A DNA stretch of 47,802 nucleotides from Ignavibacteriota bacterium (GTDB taxonomy: Bacteria; Bacteroidota; Ignavibacteria; Kapaibacteriales; UBA2268): the NCBI GenBank assembly GCA_016219595.1, contig JACRLY010000076.1, positions 1,233-49,034 of the forward strand, written 5' to 3'. The notes under the pieces are model-generated. The model had not been told where the DNA came from. It saw nothing but the letters and a program-made list of their open reading frames with translations, and did no database searches. A program made the position numbers and the translations under genes. Shown here one piece after another: positions 20,664-31,243 of this stretch; position 1 is the stretch's first letter, and every line of letters starts with the position of its first letter.

Positions 20664-21341
20664 ATGAATAACTATAAACAAAAAACAATTTATTTTCTAA
20701 TTGCAATTGCAATTTTCTCAGTGAAAACTGCTTATTCGTCCGGATTTAATCTTAATTTATCCGGAGAAAAGAAGTTTGAAATCAACAGCAGGGTGAACGA
20801 ACCGCAAATAATTTTTATTAGCGATGCACCGCTTGAAGATATGAAGGGAAATGTAAATGCAGAGTCTATTTCAGGTTTTATGGGTCTTGACCCGTCAAAC
20901 ATTGAAAATTCCAAAGGAACTGTTACAGTTAAAGTTAAAGGGATGGAAACCGGAATCCAGAAACGCAACAGCCATCTTTACAGTGATGAGTGGATGGACG
21001 CTGATAAATATCCGAACATCACTTTCAATCTCGATAAAATAACAAACTTAAAAACAGAAAGCACTGATGCTTCTAAGGGCAGGTCAGTAGTTAAGGGTAC
21101 GGCAACAGGCAGTTTTTCAATGCATGGAAAATCGAAAAGTATTAATGCTATTGTTACACTTACTTATATCAAAGAATCCGAAGATACAAAAAAACGAGCT
21201 CCGGGCGATTTCTTAAATGTTTCAGGCAAATTCGATGTCTCTCTGAAAGATTTCAACATCACAGGTATACAAGGGCTGGTTGGCAGCAAAGTTGGTGAAG
21301 TGATTAATATTGAGTTTAATCTTTATTATTCTGCCAAATAG
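20664..21341 (+). CDS. YceI-family (lipid-binding lipocalin-like) periplasmic protein
   Basis: SDEWMDADKYPNITFNLDKI, GSFSMHGKSKSINAIVTL, FDVSLKDFNI pattern of YceI domains. Confidence 0.8.
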   Translation: MNNYKQKTIYFLIAIAIFSVKTAYSSGFNLNLSGEKKFEINSRVNEPQIIFISDAPLEDMKGNVNAESISGFMGLDPSNIENSKGTVTVKVKGMETGIQKRNSHLYSDEWMDADKYPNITFNLDKITNLKTESTDASKGRSVVKGTATGSFSMHGKSKSINAIVTLTYIKESEDTKKRAPGDFLNVSGKFDVSLKDFNITGIQGLVGSKVGEVINIEFNLYYSAK

Positions 21342-21376
21342 CTTAATATAAATAATTTATAAAAAAGGGAGTATAT

Positions 21377-21850
21377 ATGGAACAAACAGATTTGAAATCT
21401 GGTCGTAGGAGTTTTCTTATTCAGACCGGTACAATATTAGGTATCGGTATTGCCGGGACTGTTGTCCCCGGATTATTATCATCTTGTCAGAGAAATGAAA
21501 GCCCTGTAATTTCTACAGTGCAAAAAGAAATCGATGTTACTCAATATGCCGGACTTCAGACTGATTACGAAGGAGAAAAAATATTATTCAAGGGATTGAA
21601 TGAGAACATGCCGATTTTGGTAATCAGGAAATCTGAAGGCAACTATATTGTATTTAACACTAAATGCACTCATCAAAATTGTGAGATTGATTTACCTGAT
21701 TCAGGAAGTAAAACAATATTATGCGGGTGTCATGGTTCTTTTTTCAATGAAGAAGACGGTGCGGTTTTGAACGGACCGGCAACTACCAATCTGCAAATAT
21801 TGCAAAGCTCATTTAACGCAGCAACAAATATTTTGACTGTTACTATTTGA
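21377..21850 (+). CDS. Rieske 2Fe-2S protein with Tat-like/lipobox N-terminus
   Basis: GRRSFLIQTGTILGIGIAGTVVPGLLSSC; cluster motifs CTHQNC and CGCHGSFF. Confidence 0.85.
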   Translation: MEQTDLKSGRRSFLIQTGTILGIGIAGTVVPGLLSSCQRNESPVISTVQKEIDVTQYAGLQTDYEGEKILFKGLNENMPILVIRKSEGNYIVFNTKCTHQNCEIDLPDSGSKTILCGCHGSFFNEEDGAVLNGPATTNLQILQSSFNAATNILTVTI

Positions 21851-21880
21851 TTATTTTTTTCAAGTGAATTGAAACTCTAT

Positions 21881-21908
21881 GCAGAGACGCTTCGATAAGT
21901 GTCTCTGC
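21881..21908. terminator. Intrinsic terminator after the Rieske gene
   Basis: GCAGAGACGCTT-CGAT-AAGTGTCTCTGC, 12-bp stem including one G:T, followed by ATTTT. Confidence 0.7.
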
Positions 21909-22119
21909 ATTTTCTTACCAAATATCCTTCTAAATTCTAATAAATACCTTAAAATAGTATTTTCATTTCATATTAATTTTTTTTTTGTAAACTTTTTTAC
22001 TTATTTAGTGTTTCTTATATTACTAAAATTAATAATATAAATGATAAGATAAATATTAAGGTTGTAAACCGTTACAATAGCAATAAAGAAATAAAATAAT
22101 CAGGAATAAACGGGAACGG

Positions 22120-24162
22120 ATGATGTTTCGAAATCTACTGAATAAGTTAATTATTTTAATCGCATTAAGCAATTTTTTATTAGCACAAAAATACGCAGAA
22201 ACTCCCTATCAGATACGTGATTACTTCGGCATTTACGGGGGATTGAACTACAACATGCACACGGCAAATCTCAAAGGATTACCGGGTATACCAAGCTGCT
22301 GCCCGAGATATGAAACAGGAATGGGTGTGGGTATTAATTTAGGTTTATATTATAGTTTGCCCTTAGCTGAAACATTTGAGTTTACTTTTAAAACTCAATA
22401 CACTATGCTTGGAGCAAAATTGAGCAAAGAAGAACCGGTATTGATTGCAAAACCTGACGGTTCAGGTGGAAGCTGGCAAACTTTCGAGCATACTCTCGAT
22501 GCATCGATATCATCGATATCGATTATACCGCAGGTAAATATGAGACTTGGTGACCAGTTAAAAGCAAGTGCAGGTTTAAGGATCGGATTTTTAATGGAAA
22601 AATCCTTCAACCAAAAAGAAGTATTGCTTTCTTCCTGGGGATATTTCCCGGAAACCGGCACCAGGACAAGGCATGATACATCGGGGGACATACCGGATGC
22701 AAATTCAGTTGAACTTGCTTTGGTAACAGGATTAAGTTATGACCTGCCGATAAGCCAGTCATTTGAATGGTTCCTTGTACCTGAAGTGAATTACACAATT
22801 GGCATTACAAATATTGCAGCCGTGGATAAGTGGACAATTAATACATTTGGAAGTTCGATTGGAATTAAATATGCACCAAGACAAATAATTCCTCCGAAGC
22901 CGCCTCCACTGCCGCCGCCGCCGCCTCCATTGCCGCCGCCGCCGCCGCCGCCGGAAGTTCCGCTGCTCGATGCGACGATTATTGCGGTCTCGTTAGAAAA
23001 AGACAGCACAGAATCACCCGTTTCGAAAATGATAATCGAGGAGTTTGGGTCCACAAGGCTTCAACCCTTCCTGAAATATATTTTCTTCGATGAAAATTCA
23101 TCGGCTATCCCGATTAATTATAAAAAAATGTCAACTGAAGAAAAGGCAAGATTCAAAAACGATGACAAAGTGCTTTACAACCTGAGTACGATGAATGTTT
23201 ATTACCAGATTTTAAACATTGTCGGAAAGAGAATGTTGAAGAATCCTAATGCCGTACTTACCCTGACCGGCTGTAATTCAGATGCGGGAGTCGAAAAAGG
23301 AAATACAGGCCTTTCTGCAAGACGTGCAGAAAGAGTCAAAAGCTTCCTTATCAGTGAATGGAGTATCGAACCCGGCAGGCTTAATGTAAAATCAAAGAAT
23401 CTGCCCGATTTACCTTCGAATACAACCGATCCGGACGGAGAACATGAGAATATGAGGGTTGAAATGGATGCAAATTATCCCGATATTTTCGAGCCGATTA
23501 AAATCGAAGAACTTGTGATTAAATCAAATCCGCCGGTCATCAGGTTCAAATCCAAAGTTAATTCGGAAATAGGTATTTCGAGCTGGGAAATCGTAACTTC
23601 ACAGACTGGCGGCGACCTAAAAATCTTCGAAGGTGAAGGGCAAGTCGCTCCTAATGTTGATTGGGACATAGAAAAAGAAGAGGAATTCATTCCTAAATTT
23701 GACGAACCGTTAAAATATAAGCTTGAAATTACTGATAATGACAACAAAGTATGGGAATCACCCGCTCAGGAATTGCCAATCGAGCAGATTACGAAAAAAC
23801 GTAAAATGGAAGACCTGACACTTGCTGATAAGGAAATTTCAAGGTTCAGCTTTATATCTTTTCCGTTTAATTCAGCAGAGTTGACTAAGGAGCATAAACA
23901 CATTATCAGTATTGCAAAGTCTGTTTTGCAGAAAAATTCAATTGTCAGAATTGAAGGATATACAGACAGAACAGGCGACACTGAACTTAATTTGACATTA
24001 TCGCAGAGAAGAGCGGAAAACATTGCCCGTGCTTTGGGACTGAGTCCTTCGCAGGCAAAAGGTCTCGGCGAGGTAATGCTTTATGACAATGATTTGCCTG
24101 AAGGTCGTTTCTTTAACCGTACAGTAAATATAGTAATTGAAACACCTATCGAATCGAGGTAG
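22120..24162 (+). CDS. OmpA-family outer membrane protein with polyproline linker and two OmpA-like segments
   Basis: PKPPPLPPPPPPLPPPPPPPEVP linker; LSARRAERVKSFL...NMRVEMD and RIEGYTDRTGDTELNLTLSQRRAENIARAL...RFFNRTVNIVIET. Confidence 0.85.
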   Translation: MMFRNLLNKLIILIALSNFLLAQKYAETPYQIRDYFGIYGGLNYNMHTANLKGLPGIPSCCPRYETGMGVGINLGLYYSLPLAETFEFTFKTQYTMLGAKLSKEEPVLIAKPDGSGGSWQTFEHTLDASISSISIIPQVNMRLGDQLKASAGLRIGFLMEKSFNQKEVLLSSWGYFPETGTRTRHDTSGDIPDANSVELALVTGLSYDLPISQSFEWFLVPEVNYTIGITNIAAVDKWTINTFGSSIGIKYAPRQIIPPKPPPLPPPPPPLPPPPPPPEVPLLDATIIAVSLEKDSTESPVSKMIIEEFGSTRLQPFLKYIFFDENSSAIPINYKKMSTEEKARFKNDDKVLYNLSTMNVYYQILNIVGKRMLKNPNAVLTLTGCNSDAGVEKGNTGLSARRAERVKSFLISEWSIEPGRLNVKSKNLPDLPSNTTDPDGEHENMRVEMDANYPDIFEPIKIEELVIKSNPPVIRFKSKVNSEIGISSWEIVTSQTGGDLKIFEGEGQVAPNVDWDIEKEEEFIPKFDEPLKYKLEITDNDNKVWESPAQELPIEQITKKRKMEDLTLADKEISRFSFISFPFNSAELTKEHKHIISIAKSVLQKNSIVRIEGYTDRTGDTELNLTLSQRRAENIARALGLSPSQAKGLGEVMLYDNDLPEGRFFNRTVNIVIETPIESR

Positions 24163-24265
24163 TTTTAATAATAAAAAAAAATTACTAAAAGGGTGTAACA
24201 AAATTGGATTTTTTGTGTTTATACATATATATAATGATAGAAAATAATATCGTTCTGAGGTTCTT

Positions 24266-27200
24266 ATGAATAGAAAATTACTTAACTGGACATTATTAAC
24301 AGCATTAGTGTGTGCTTTTTTTGGAGATGTCATTGCACAGCCTTCTGTAAAAATTAATTATGTTGATGCACTAGGCTATCCCAATATCAAAGCATATTAC
24401 ACTTACAAGGATGCTTCTGGTAAAGAGATAAGACCTAATGATTATACCTGGAAACCACAGGATATAATTATTAATGAAAATGGCAAAAACAGGGCTCATA
24501 ATCCCGGTTCGCCCTTTTGTGCCGACCCAAATCAGAAAGCATTTTCTGCAATACTCGTATTCGATGTTTCTAAATCAATGAGAAGCGATATGTTTGGAGT
24601 ACCGAATCCACCTCCCGGACAGGGAAAATGGGAAGTAGCTTTCAGAGGCATGGAACATTTCATTGCGGCTCTCGACCCTGCAATAACAGAATGTGCTATT
24701 ATCGAATTTGGTCAATTAGCAGGCAAAAAAATATGGTTTACAAATAATAAAGACAGTCTTTTTGAAATTGTTACTAAAGAACCAAATTTCGGATTGACTA
24801 CTAACTATAATTCCGCTTTTTTAAGAAATAAGGCTCAGTATCCAGATGGAACTGTATATGAAGATCCAACAAATTCTCCATTATATATTGCACAATTTGC
24901 AAAATACAAACCAGTTGTAATTTTCTTAACCGATGGTAAACATAATCCAAGTAATTATCTAGGTGATGATATTCCTTTTAAAGTTGGAGAAGCTTTTAAC
25001 TTAGCTAAAAGTAGAAACGTTTATGTATTCGTAATAAAAATCGGTAATGAACAATTAGACGGTTCAAGCGATGCCAGTTTAAGTATGATGGCAAGTGTTG
25101 AAGGAAATTCTTCGGATAATTACGCTAAAGATATAACAGACCCGAATGCTCTTGTCGGTTTTTATGACAAGGTGCTTCAGATATGCGGACAGGTGGGATT
25201 CCCTGCACCATGCTATACAGAATGGACGAGCGAATGTGACCCGAGCGGACCAAGGACTTTAGACTTGACTTTCCCGAACCACAGTAATCTTACTGCAAGC
25301 ACGACTTTTTCAGTCCCGGGAAATTTAAAACCTTATCTCGAAATTACACCATCCACTATCAATTTCAGAAACATAAAACCACCTGCTATGGATTCAGTGC
25401 AGGTGAGAATTAAAGCAAAGAACAATTTTGTAAAATTCAATATGCCAAATGGGTATGTATCTTCAGACCCCAGGTATACAATATCTGATTGGGGCGGTTT
25501 AGGACCCGGTACAATGCTTGAAAAGGATACGACACGATTTATAAAAGTCAAATACACCCCGACCGATTCATGGTGTTCTTCGGCAGTAATTAATTTCGAC
25601 GATATAATAGCATCTTCTGCCTGCAATGGGAACATACAGGTTACCGGTATGCTCGACCAGTTTGTCGAAGATGTCAACATGGGCGATGCCACCGTCGGTG
25701 TAGAAAAGAAACAGTATGTGATTGATGTTTTCTGCAACAGGAGCTGCAAACCTGTAACAGTTACTGCTTTGGATATTAAAACAGGCGATGCGGCAATGTT
25801 TGGTCATAGCGGGATAACTTTGCCAAAAACTTTGATTCCGCAGGAATGTATATCTGATACATTTTCATTTAATCCAACTGTACAAGGTCCCAAAAGTTCT
25901 AAAATTAATGTTACATTAGATACAGGTGCAGGCAATCAAACTTTAATATCAAATATTACAGGAAATGCAATAGGTCAACCCGGGATTACATCTGTTAACC
26001 CTTTAAATTTACCTAATACTAATTGTATCGGCTCAACAAGGGATTCTATTATATATGTAAAAAATACTGGTCCAATTCCACTATCTATTACGCTGGATGA
26101 ACTCGTTGGCGTAAATGCAGATGAATTTGAATATATTCCGAAACCTATACCTGGTACCATTAATGCAAATGACAGTATTATGGTAACAATTAGATTTAAG
26201 CCCAAAAATAGCGGAACAAAGCAATGTTCATTGCATATCCAAAGTAATGCTGCTGGTAATACTGACTATTATATTCAAATAAATGGAATTGCAGATAGTA
26301 TCAATTATGAACCTGAGAAGACAATTGATTTGGGTATCGTATGCCTCGGCACACCGATGGATACTATTATTAATCTTGCAAATGTTGGTTCAAAATTATT
26401 ACACATAGAACCGAATACTGTGCCTTCGGAATTTACATTTACAGAAGCTTTCTGGGATGTTCCCGACAGTACAACTACACCGGTTCGTGTAACTTTTACT
26501 CCGTCTAAAGACGGACCTATTAATTTTGATGTTATATTCACTGAAGATTTGTGTAATATTCAAAAAACGGTACATTTCACCGGAACTGTCCACGACCCGA
26601 AAGTTACAACCACAACTATTACCGTTAATTCCACGGTAGGCACTCAGACAGATACAATTATTACAATTATAAATGCATCCACTACGGTGCCACTGCATGT
26701 AGACAGTATTGTTTTCGATGATGTACAGTTTGAATATCGCAGTTCTGTTCCGTCTTTACCGAGGGATATAGCGCCCGGAGATTCTATTAAAGTAACTATC
26801 AGGTACAAACCGGATACCAGTAAAGTTGTCAATACTTTCCTGAGAATGAAAGGAATGCCCTGCAAAGATGTACTGATTACATTGATTGGAAATCCGTCAC
26901 AGGCAACTGTTGATATTGTGATTGATACTACTCATACAGGATATATAGGAGAAACAAAGCAATTTCCCGTATATTTAAGAAATGCAAATATGTTTGCCGA
27001 ATCGAAAACACAATCAATTAATTTTGATGTCAGCTTCGATGCAAGCTTATTGAAATACACTGGTACTCAATATCAACAAAATACAGCAGGAGGAATAACA
27101 ACCCTTCAATTAAAAAACATATCTGTTTTACCAATAAATATTGACCAAAATCCGGTAACAATTGATTTATTAGTTACAGACGGTACTGTTACAAGCACTC

Positions 27201-27961
27201 CTTTGTCTATTACTAATGCAAAGTCAGACAAGGTTAATGTTGCATTCAATCAGCTTGACGGATTATTCAGATTAATCACTGCTTCTGCAACATTGACAAC
27301 AAAGAGCTATGAAGAGTTCCCGGGACGTGAGTTCCAGTTAGAAATATGGCAGATTAACGGAAAGAACCTTTCTGATTTCCATGAATCAATTACAACCGAG
27401 GTTAGATGTAATTTCACTGTACTCGAAGCATTGGCGGGTTATGATTCAAATAAAATTGTAAACGGTGAAAGAGTAATCACTCTAAAAGATATTCCGATTG
27501 ATAAGAACCCGGGTGAAAGGTTGCTAAAATCATTTAAATTCCGTCCGATGCTCGGAAACAGCGATACAACTTACATTGTATTGCAAAACAGCCGTTCGGC
27601 AAAAGGTAAAATCAATTTCGACAGCATTGACGGGAAACTGACACTTAAGGGAATATGTACTGACCCGGACGGAACAAAGAGATTATTCGAACCGGGTACT
27701 GCGGCATCTCTCGAAGCAATTAATCCGAATCCGGCTAATGGAATTACAGAAGTGAAGTATATATTATCGGAGCCGGGAACAACCAGGATTTGGCTATCCA
27801 ATGTGCTCGGCGATAAAATTATGGAACTTGCAGATGAGTATATGAATAAGGGTGATAAAACACTCAGTTTCGATGCAAACAATTTACCCGATGGTGTGTA
27901 CTTTATTATCATGCAGACACCGACACAATTATTTAAGAAGAGGTTCAATATAATTAAGTAG
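24266..27961 (+). CDS. VWA-domain secreted protein with choice-of-anchor-D-like repeats and T9SS C-terminal domain
   Basis: SAILVFDVSKSMRSD (MIDAS-like DxSxS), VVIFLTDGKHNP; repeats of the type ...IYVKNTGPIPLSI..., ...INLANVGSKLLHI...; C-terminus NPANGITEVKYILSEPGTTRIWLSNVLG...GVYFIIMQTPTQLFKKRFNIIK. Confidence 0.85.
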   Translation: MNRKLLNWTLLTALVCAFFGDVIAQPSVKINYVDALGYPNIKAYYTYKDASGKEIRPNDYTWKPQDIIINENGKNRAHNPGSPFCADPNQKAFSAILVFDVSKSMRSDMFGVPNPPPGQGKWEVAFRGMEHFIAALDPAITECAIIEFGQLAGKKIWFTNNKDSLFEIVTKEPNFGLTTNYNSAFLRNKAQYPDGTVYEDPTNSPLYIAQFAKYKPVVIFLTDGKHNPSNYLGDDIPFKVGEAFNLAKSRNVYVFVIKIGNEQLDGSSDASLSMMASVEGNSSDNYAKDITDPNALVGFYDKVLQICGQVGFPAPCYTEWTSECDPSGPRTLDLTFPNHSNLTASTTFSVPGNLKPYLEITPSTINFRNIKPPAMDSVQVRIKAKNNFVKFNMPNGYVSSDPRYTISDWGGLGPGTMLEKDTTRFIKVKYTPTDSWCSSAVINFDDIIASSACNGNIQVTGMLDQFVEDVNMGDATVGVEKKQYVIDVFCNRSCKPVTVTALDIKTGDAAMFGHSGITLPKTLIPQECISDTFSFNPTVQGPKSSKINVTLDTGAGNQTLISNITGNAIGQPGITSVNPLNLPNTNCIGSTRDSIIYVKNTGPIPLSITLDELVGVNADEFEYIPKPIPGTINANDSIMVTIRFKPKNSGTKQCSLHIQSNAAGNTDYYIQINGIADSINYEPEKTIDLGIVCLGTPMDTIINLANVGSKLLHIEPNTVPSEFTFTEAFWDVPDSTTTPVRVTFTPSKDGPINFDVIFTEDLCNIQKTVHFTGTVHDPKVTTTTITVNSTVGTQTDTIITIINASTTVPLHVDSIVFDDVQFEYRSSVPSLPRDIAPGDSIKVTIRYKPDTSKVVNTFLRMKGMPCKDVLITLIGNPSQATVDIVIDTTHTGYIGETKQFPVYLRNANMFAESKTQSINFDVSFDASLLKYTGTQYQQNTAGGITTLQLKNISVLPINIDQNPVTIDLLVTDGTVTSTPLSITNAKSDKVNVAFNQLDGLFRLITASATLTTKSYEEFPGREFQLEIWQINGKNLSDFHESITTEVRCNFTVLEALAGYDSNKIVNGERVITLKDIPIDKNPGERLLKSFKFRPMLGNSDTTYIVLQNSRSAKGKINFDSIDGKLTLKGICTDPDGTKRLFEPGTAASLEAINPNPANGITEVKYILSEPGTTRIWLSNVLGDKIMELADEYMNKGDKTLSFDANNLPDGVYFIIMQTPTQLFKKRFNIIK

Positions 27962-27985
27962 AATTGTAAATATACAATACATTTG

Positions 27986-28032
27986 AGTAACCCCATTAAT
28001 TATTTTAAATAAAATGGGGTTTACTTTTTTTA
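27986..28032. terminator. Intrinsic terminator, copy 1
   Basis: AGTAACCCCATT...AATGGGGTTTACTTTTTTT after the VWA gene. Confidence 0.8.
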
Positions 28033-28135
28033 TTAAGAATCGGAATTATTAAAAACAATAAATTGCAAAGCGGAAAATTATTTATTACATTTGTATCGAA
28101 TTTTAAAATTTTAGATAATTGATATACATATTTAA

Positions 28136-29635
28136 CTAGCGGAAATAAGAAATTTTAGCGTCAATGATATTGTTATTACAGAGGGGAATAAATCAAGAAT
28201 ACCAATTACCGGTTGGCCCTTTTGTGCAGACTTAAGTGTGAAGAAAGTTTCAGCAATTTTTGTATTAGATATTTCAAGATCAATGATGAGTGGTATGACC
28301 GGTGAACCTAATCCTGCACCGGGTCAGTCTAAATGGGAAGTTGTCAGTGAAGCGATTACTCATTTCATTGCATCAATTGAACCTGATTCAGCTGAATGTG
28401 CTATAATTGAATTCGGACAACAATCACAAAAGAAAGCTTCATTTACAAATAATAAGGACAGTCTAATACAAATGGCAAGCATTGAACCTGCTTTTCAATT
28501 GACTACAAATTACAATTCTGCATTTCTTAGAAACAGAGTTGAATTTAATGGGAATGTAATTGATGATTCGACAAACTCTTCATTATATTTAGCAAAATTT
28601 GCAAAATATAAACCTGTAATAATTTTCATGACAGATGGGAAACACAATCCAAGTAATTACCTTGGAGAGGATATTCCATTTTTAGTTGGGGCTGCTTCTA
28701 ACTTAGCAAAAGCAAGAAATGCTTATGTATTTGTAATTAATATAGGAACTGAGTATTTAGATGCACCAAGTTTAAACAATCTTACTACAATGGCTGAAGT
28801 TGAAGGTAAATTAAGTGATAATCTTTATTTGAATGTGACAAGTAAAGAGGAATTACTTGGTCTTTATGATAAAGTCAAGGAAATATGCGGAAAATTTTCA
28901 TATCAGCCCCCCTGCGAAGTTGCATGGGAAAGCGAATGTAGCGGTGGTGGTAATTTAATACTCAATTTCCCTTCCCACGGTAACCTGGCAGCAACAACTA
29001 CATTTGAAATTCCGGAATATGATAAACCGGTTCTTGAAATGAAACCGGTTATGGTCTCACTGCAAATAGCAGATATTAATCCAAAGGATACTATAGTTCA
29101 ATTAATTGCAAGAAATAAAAGTATCGATATACCTGCAAATGCATATATTTCTACTGACCCGAGATATTCTATTGTGGATTGGGGCGCAAAAGGAAATCCC
29201 CCGATTACTATTGAAAAAGATTCTTCTATTATGATTACAGTTAGATATACGCCTACTGATTTGACATATACTATTGCTGAGTTAGTAATTGAAGGGAATC
29301 AGTGTTCTGGTGAATTAATAGTCGTCGATGCTAACAAACCATCATCAGTCATTGATAAACAAGGGGAGAAAGGAAATTCAATTATTAAATCTATCAGCCC
29401 TAATCCTGCTTCAGGTTTGACTGAAGTCTGTTTTTATTTGAGTGACCAGGCAATCGTCAAAAGCTGGATAACTGATATTTTGGGAAATAAAGTTTTAGAA
29501 ATGGACAACAGGATAATTGATTCTGGTGATAATTCGATTTATTTCAATGCAGACAGATTGAACAACGGTGTCTTTTTCATTATCATGCAGACGCCGACAC
29601 AATTACTTAATAAGAGGTTTAATATAATTAAGTAA
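28136..29635 (+). pseudogene. 5'-truncated paralogue of the upstream VWA/T9SS protein
   Basis: Track ORF starts at GTG 28238, but the same frame is open back to the TAA at 28133 and reads LAEIRNFSVNDIVITEGNKSRIPITGWPFCAD..., alignable to PQDIIINENGKNRAHNPGSPFCAD of 24266..27961. No upstream ATG/GTG/TTG and no signal peptide in frame. Confidence 0.6.
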
Positions 29636-29678
29636 AGAATAATAATTAAATATTGTTAATTTTGCATTAGCAATGATG

Positions 29679-29725
29679 AGTAACCCCATCATTCACATTT
29701 AGTGAAAAATGGGGTTTACTTTTAT
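29679..29725. terminator. Intrinsic terminator, copy 2 (duplicate of that at 27986)
   Basis: AGTAACCCCATC...AATGGGGTTTACTTTTATT. Confidence 0.75.
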
Positions 29726-29808
29726 TAATTTCAAAATTTGGAAAAAACATGTAAAGTTTTTTTAATATCAATAATATATAAGAAAAAAAATCTTAACCAA
29801 TTACAAAA

Positions 29809-30378
29809 ATGACCGATAAACAAATAAAGAAATGGGATACCATAAATAAAAGGGAAATTGATAATTTTAAAATATTTGATTTGTCGTGGGTCAGAAGGAA
29901 ACATCCCGATAATGGAAAAGAAGGTGAATTTGTAGTATTAAATTCTGCTGAATGGGTAAATATAATACCTGTAACACAAGATAAAAAGATTGTACTGATT
30001 GAACAATACAGGCAAGGTACGGATGAGTTAACAATAGAGGTTCCCGGAGGATTGGTAGAGGCAGGTGAGGAGCCCCGGGATGCCGGCGAAAGGGAATGCA
30101 GGGAGGAAACAGGATACGAAGGAAATGGAAAATCGTTACTTTTGGGAGTAAATACTCCAAATCCTGCATTTTTAAATAATAAATGTTATTCTTATGTTTG
30201 GTTCGGCTGTGAACTCAAATATGAACAAAAACTTGACAGACATGAAGATATAAGAGTAATCGAAGTTCCGGCAGATGATATTAAGGTTATGATACTTGAA
30301 GGTAAAATCAGGCATTCATTGGTATTGACAGCGTTCTTTTTTTATACATTAAAATACGGGTTATTTGTAACCACATAA
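29809..30378 (+). CDS. NUDIX hydrolase (ADP-ribose pyrophosphatase-like)
   Basis: GGLVEAGEEPRDAGERECREETGYEG Nudix box. Confidence 0.9.
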   Translation: MTDKQIKKWDTINKREIDNFKIFDLSWVRRKHPDNGKEGEFVVLNSAEWVNIIPVTQDKKIVLIEQYRQGTDELTIEVPGGLVEAGEEPRDAGERECREETGYEGNGKSLLLGVNTPNPAFLNNKCYSYVWFGCELKYEQKLDRHEDIRVIEVPADDIKVMILEGKIRHSLVLTAFFFYTLKYGLFVTT

Positions 30379-30433
30379 AATTCCTTAATATAAAACGGGA
30401 ATTGAAAGGAAATGGAGTAAATAAAAAGGAAAT

Positions 30434-31213
30434 ATGGGAAAAATTATTGCGATTGCAAATCAAAAAGGCGGTGTAGGCAAAACGACAACCGGTGTAAATC
30501 TTGCCTCATCACTTGCTGCTATGGATTATCCTGTTTTACTTGTTGACATAGACCCCCAGTCAAACACAACAAATGGCGTAGGTATTGAATCGAGGGAATT
30601 GGATGTTTCAATTTATGAAGTTCTAACAAACGGAGAAAATGTTGAAAATGCTATTATTCAAACAAGCATGCCTAACTTGAAAATTCTTCCGTCTCATATT
30701 AATCTCGTTGGTGCTGAAATCGAAATGGTCAACAGACCTAACCGTGAACTTGTACTTAAAAGTATTCTCGATGGAATCAGGGAACAATTCAAATTTATAA
30801 TAATTGACTGCCCTCCTTCTCTCGGTTTGCTGACACTTAATGCCCTGACTGCTGCAGATTCTGTTCTGATACCCGTGCAGTGCGAATATTACGCACTCGA
30901 AGGTTTGGGTCAGCTTCTGAACACGATATCAATTGTCAGGTACAGGCTAAACCAGAAGTTGAATATAGAGGGTGTACTGCTGACTATGTTCGATTCGAGA
31001 TTAAGGCTTTCGAATCAGGTTGTGGATGAAGTAAAAAAACATTTCGAGGATAAGGTTTTCAATACGATTATTACAAGGAATGTCAGGTTGTCGGAGGCTC
31101 CGAGCCATGGCAAACCGGTTATTTTATATGATGCTTTCAGTTCTGGAGCAAAAAATTATATTGACCTTTCGAAAGAGGTTATTGAAAGAAACAGAAAATT
31201 TCTTAATTTATAA
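30434..31213 (+). CDS. parA: Chromosome partitioning ATPase ParA/Soj
   Basis: [54 protein letters not shown]. Confidence 0.94.
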   Translation: MGKIIAIANQKGGVGKTTTGVNLASSLAAMDYPVLLVDIDPQSNTTNGVGIESRELDVSIYEVLTNGENVENAIIQTSMPNLKILPSHINLVGAEIEMVNRPNRELVLKSILDGIREQFKFIIIDCPPSLGLLTLNALTAADSVLIPVQCEYYALEGLGQLLNTISIVRYRLNQKLNIEGVLLTMFDSRLRLSNQVVDEVKKHFEDKVFNTIITRNVRLSEAPSHGKPVILYDAFSSGAKNYIDLSKEVIERNRKFLNL

Positions 31214-31243
31214 GTTATAATAAAATAATCAGTTGAGAAAAAA

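Noticed and set aside
22498-22529. ATCGATATCATCGATATCGATT repeat
   Set aside because: Falls within the OmpA-like coding frame and encodes ordinary barrel sequence (DASISSISII); likely chance.
22791-23054. Minus-strand Gly-rich ORF (GGGGGGGNGGGGGG)
   Set aside because: Reverse translation of the polyproline-coding CCG tract in the OmpA-like gene.
25333-26865. Cluster of minus-strand ORFs
   Set aside because: Antisense to the VWA/T9SS gene 24266..27961; composition-driven, no recognisable domains.
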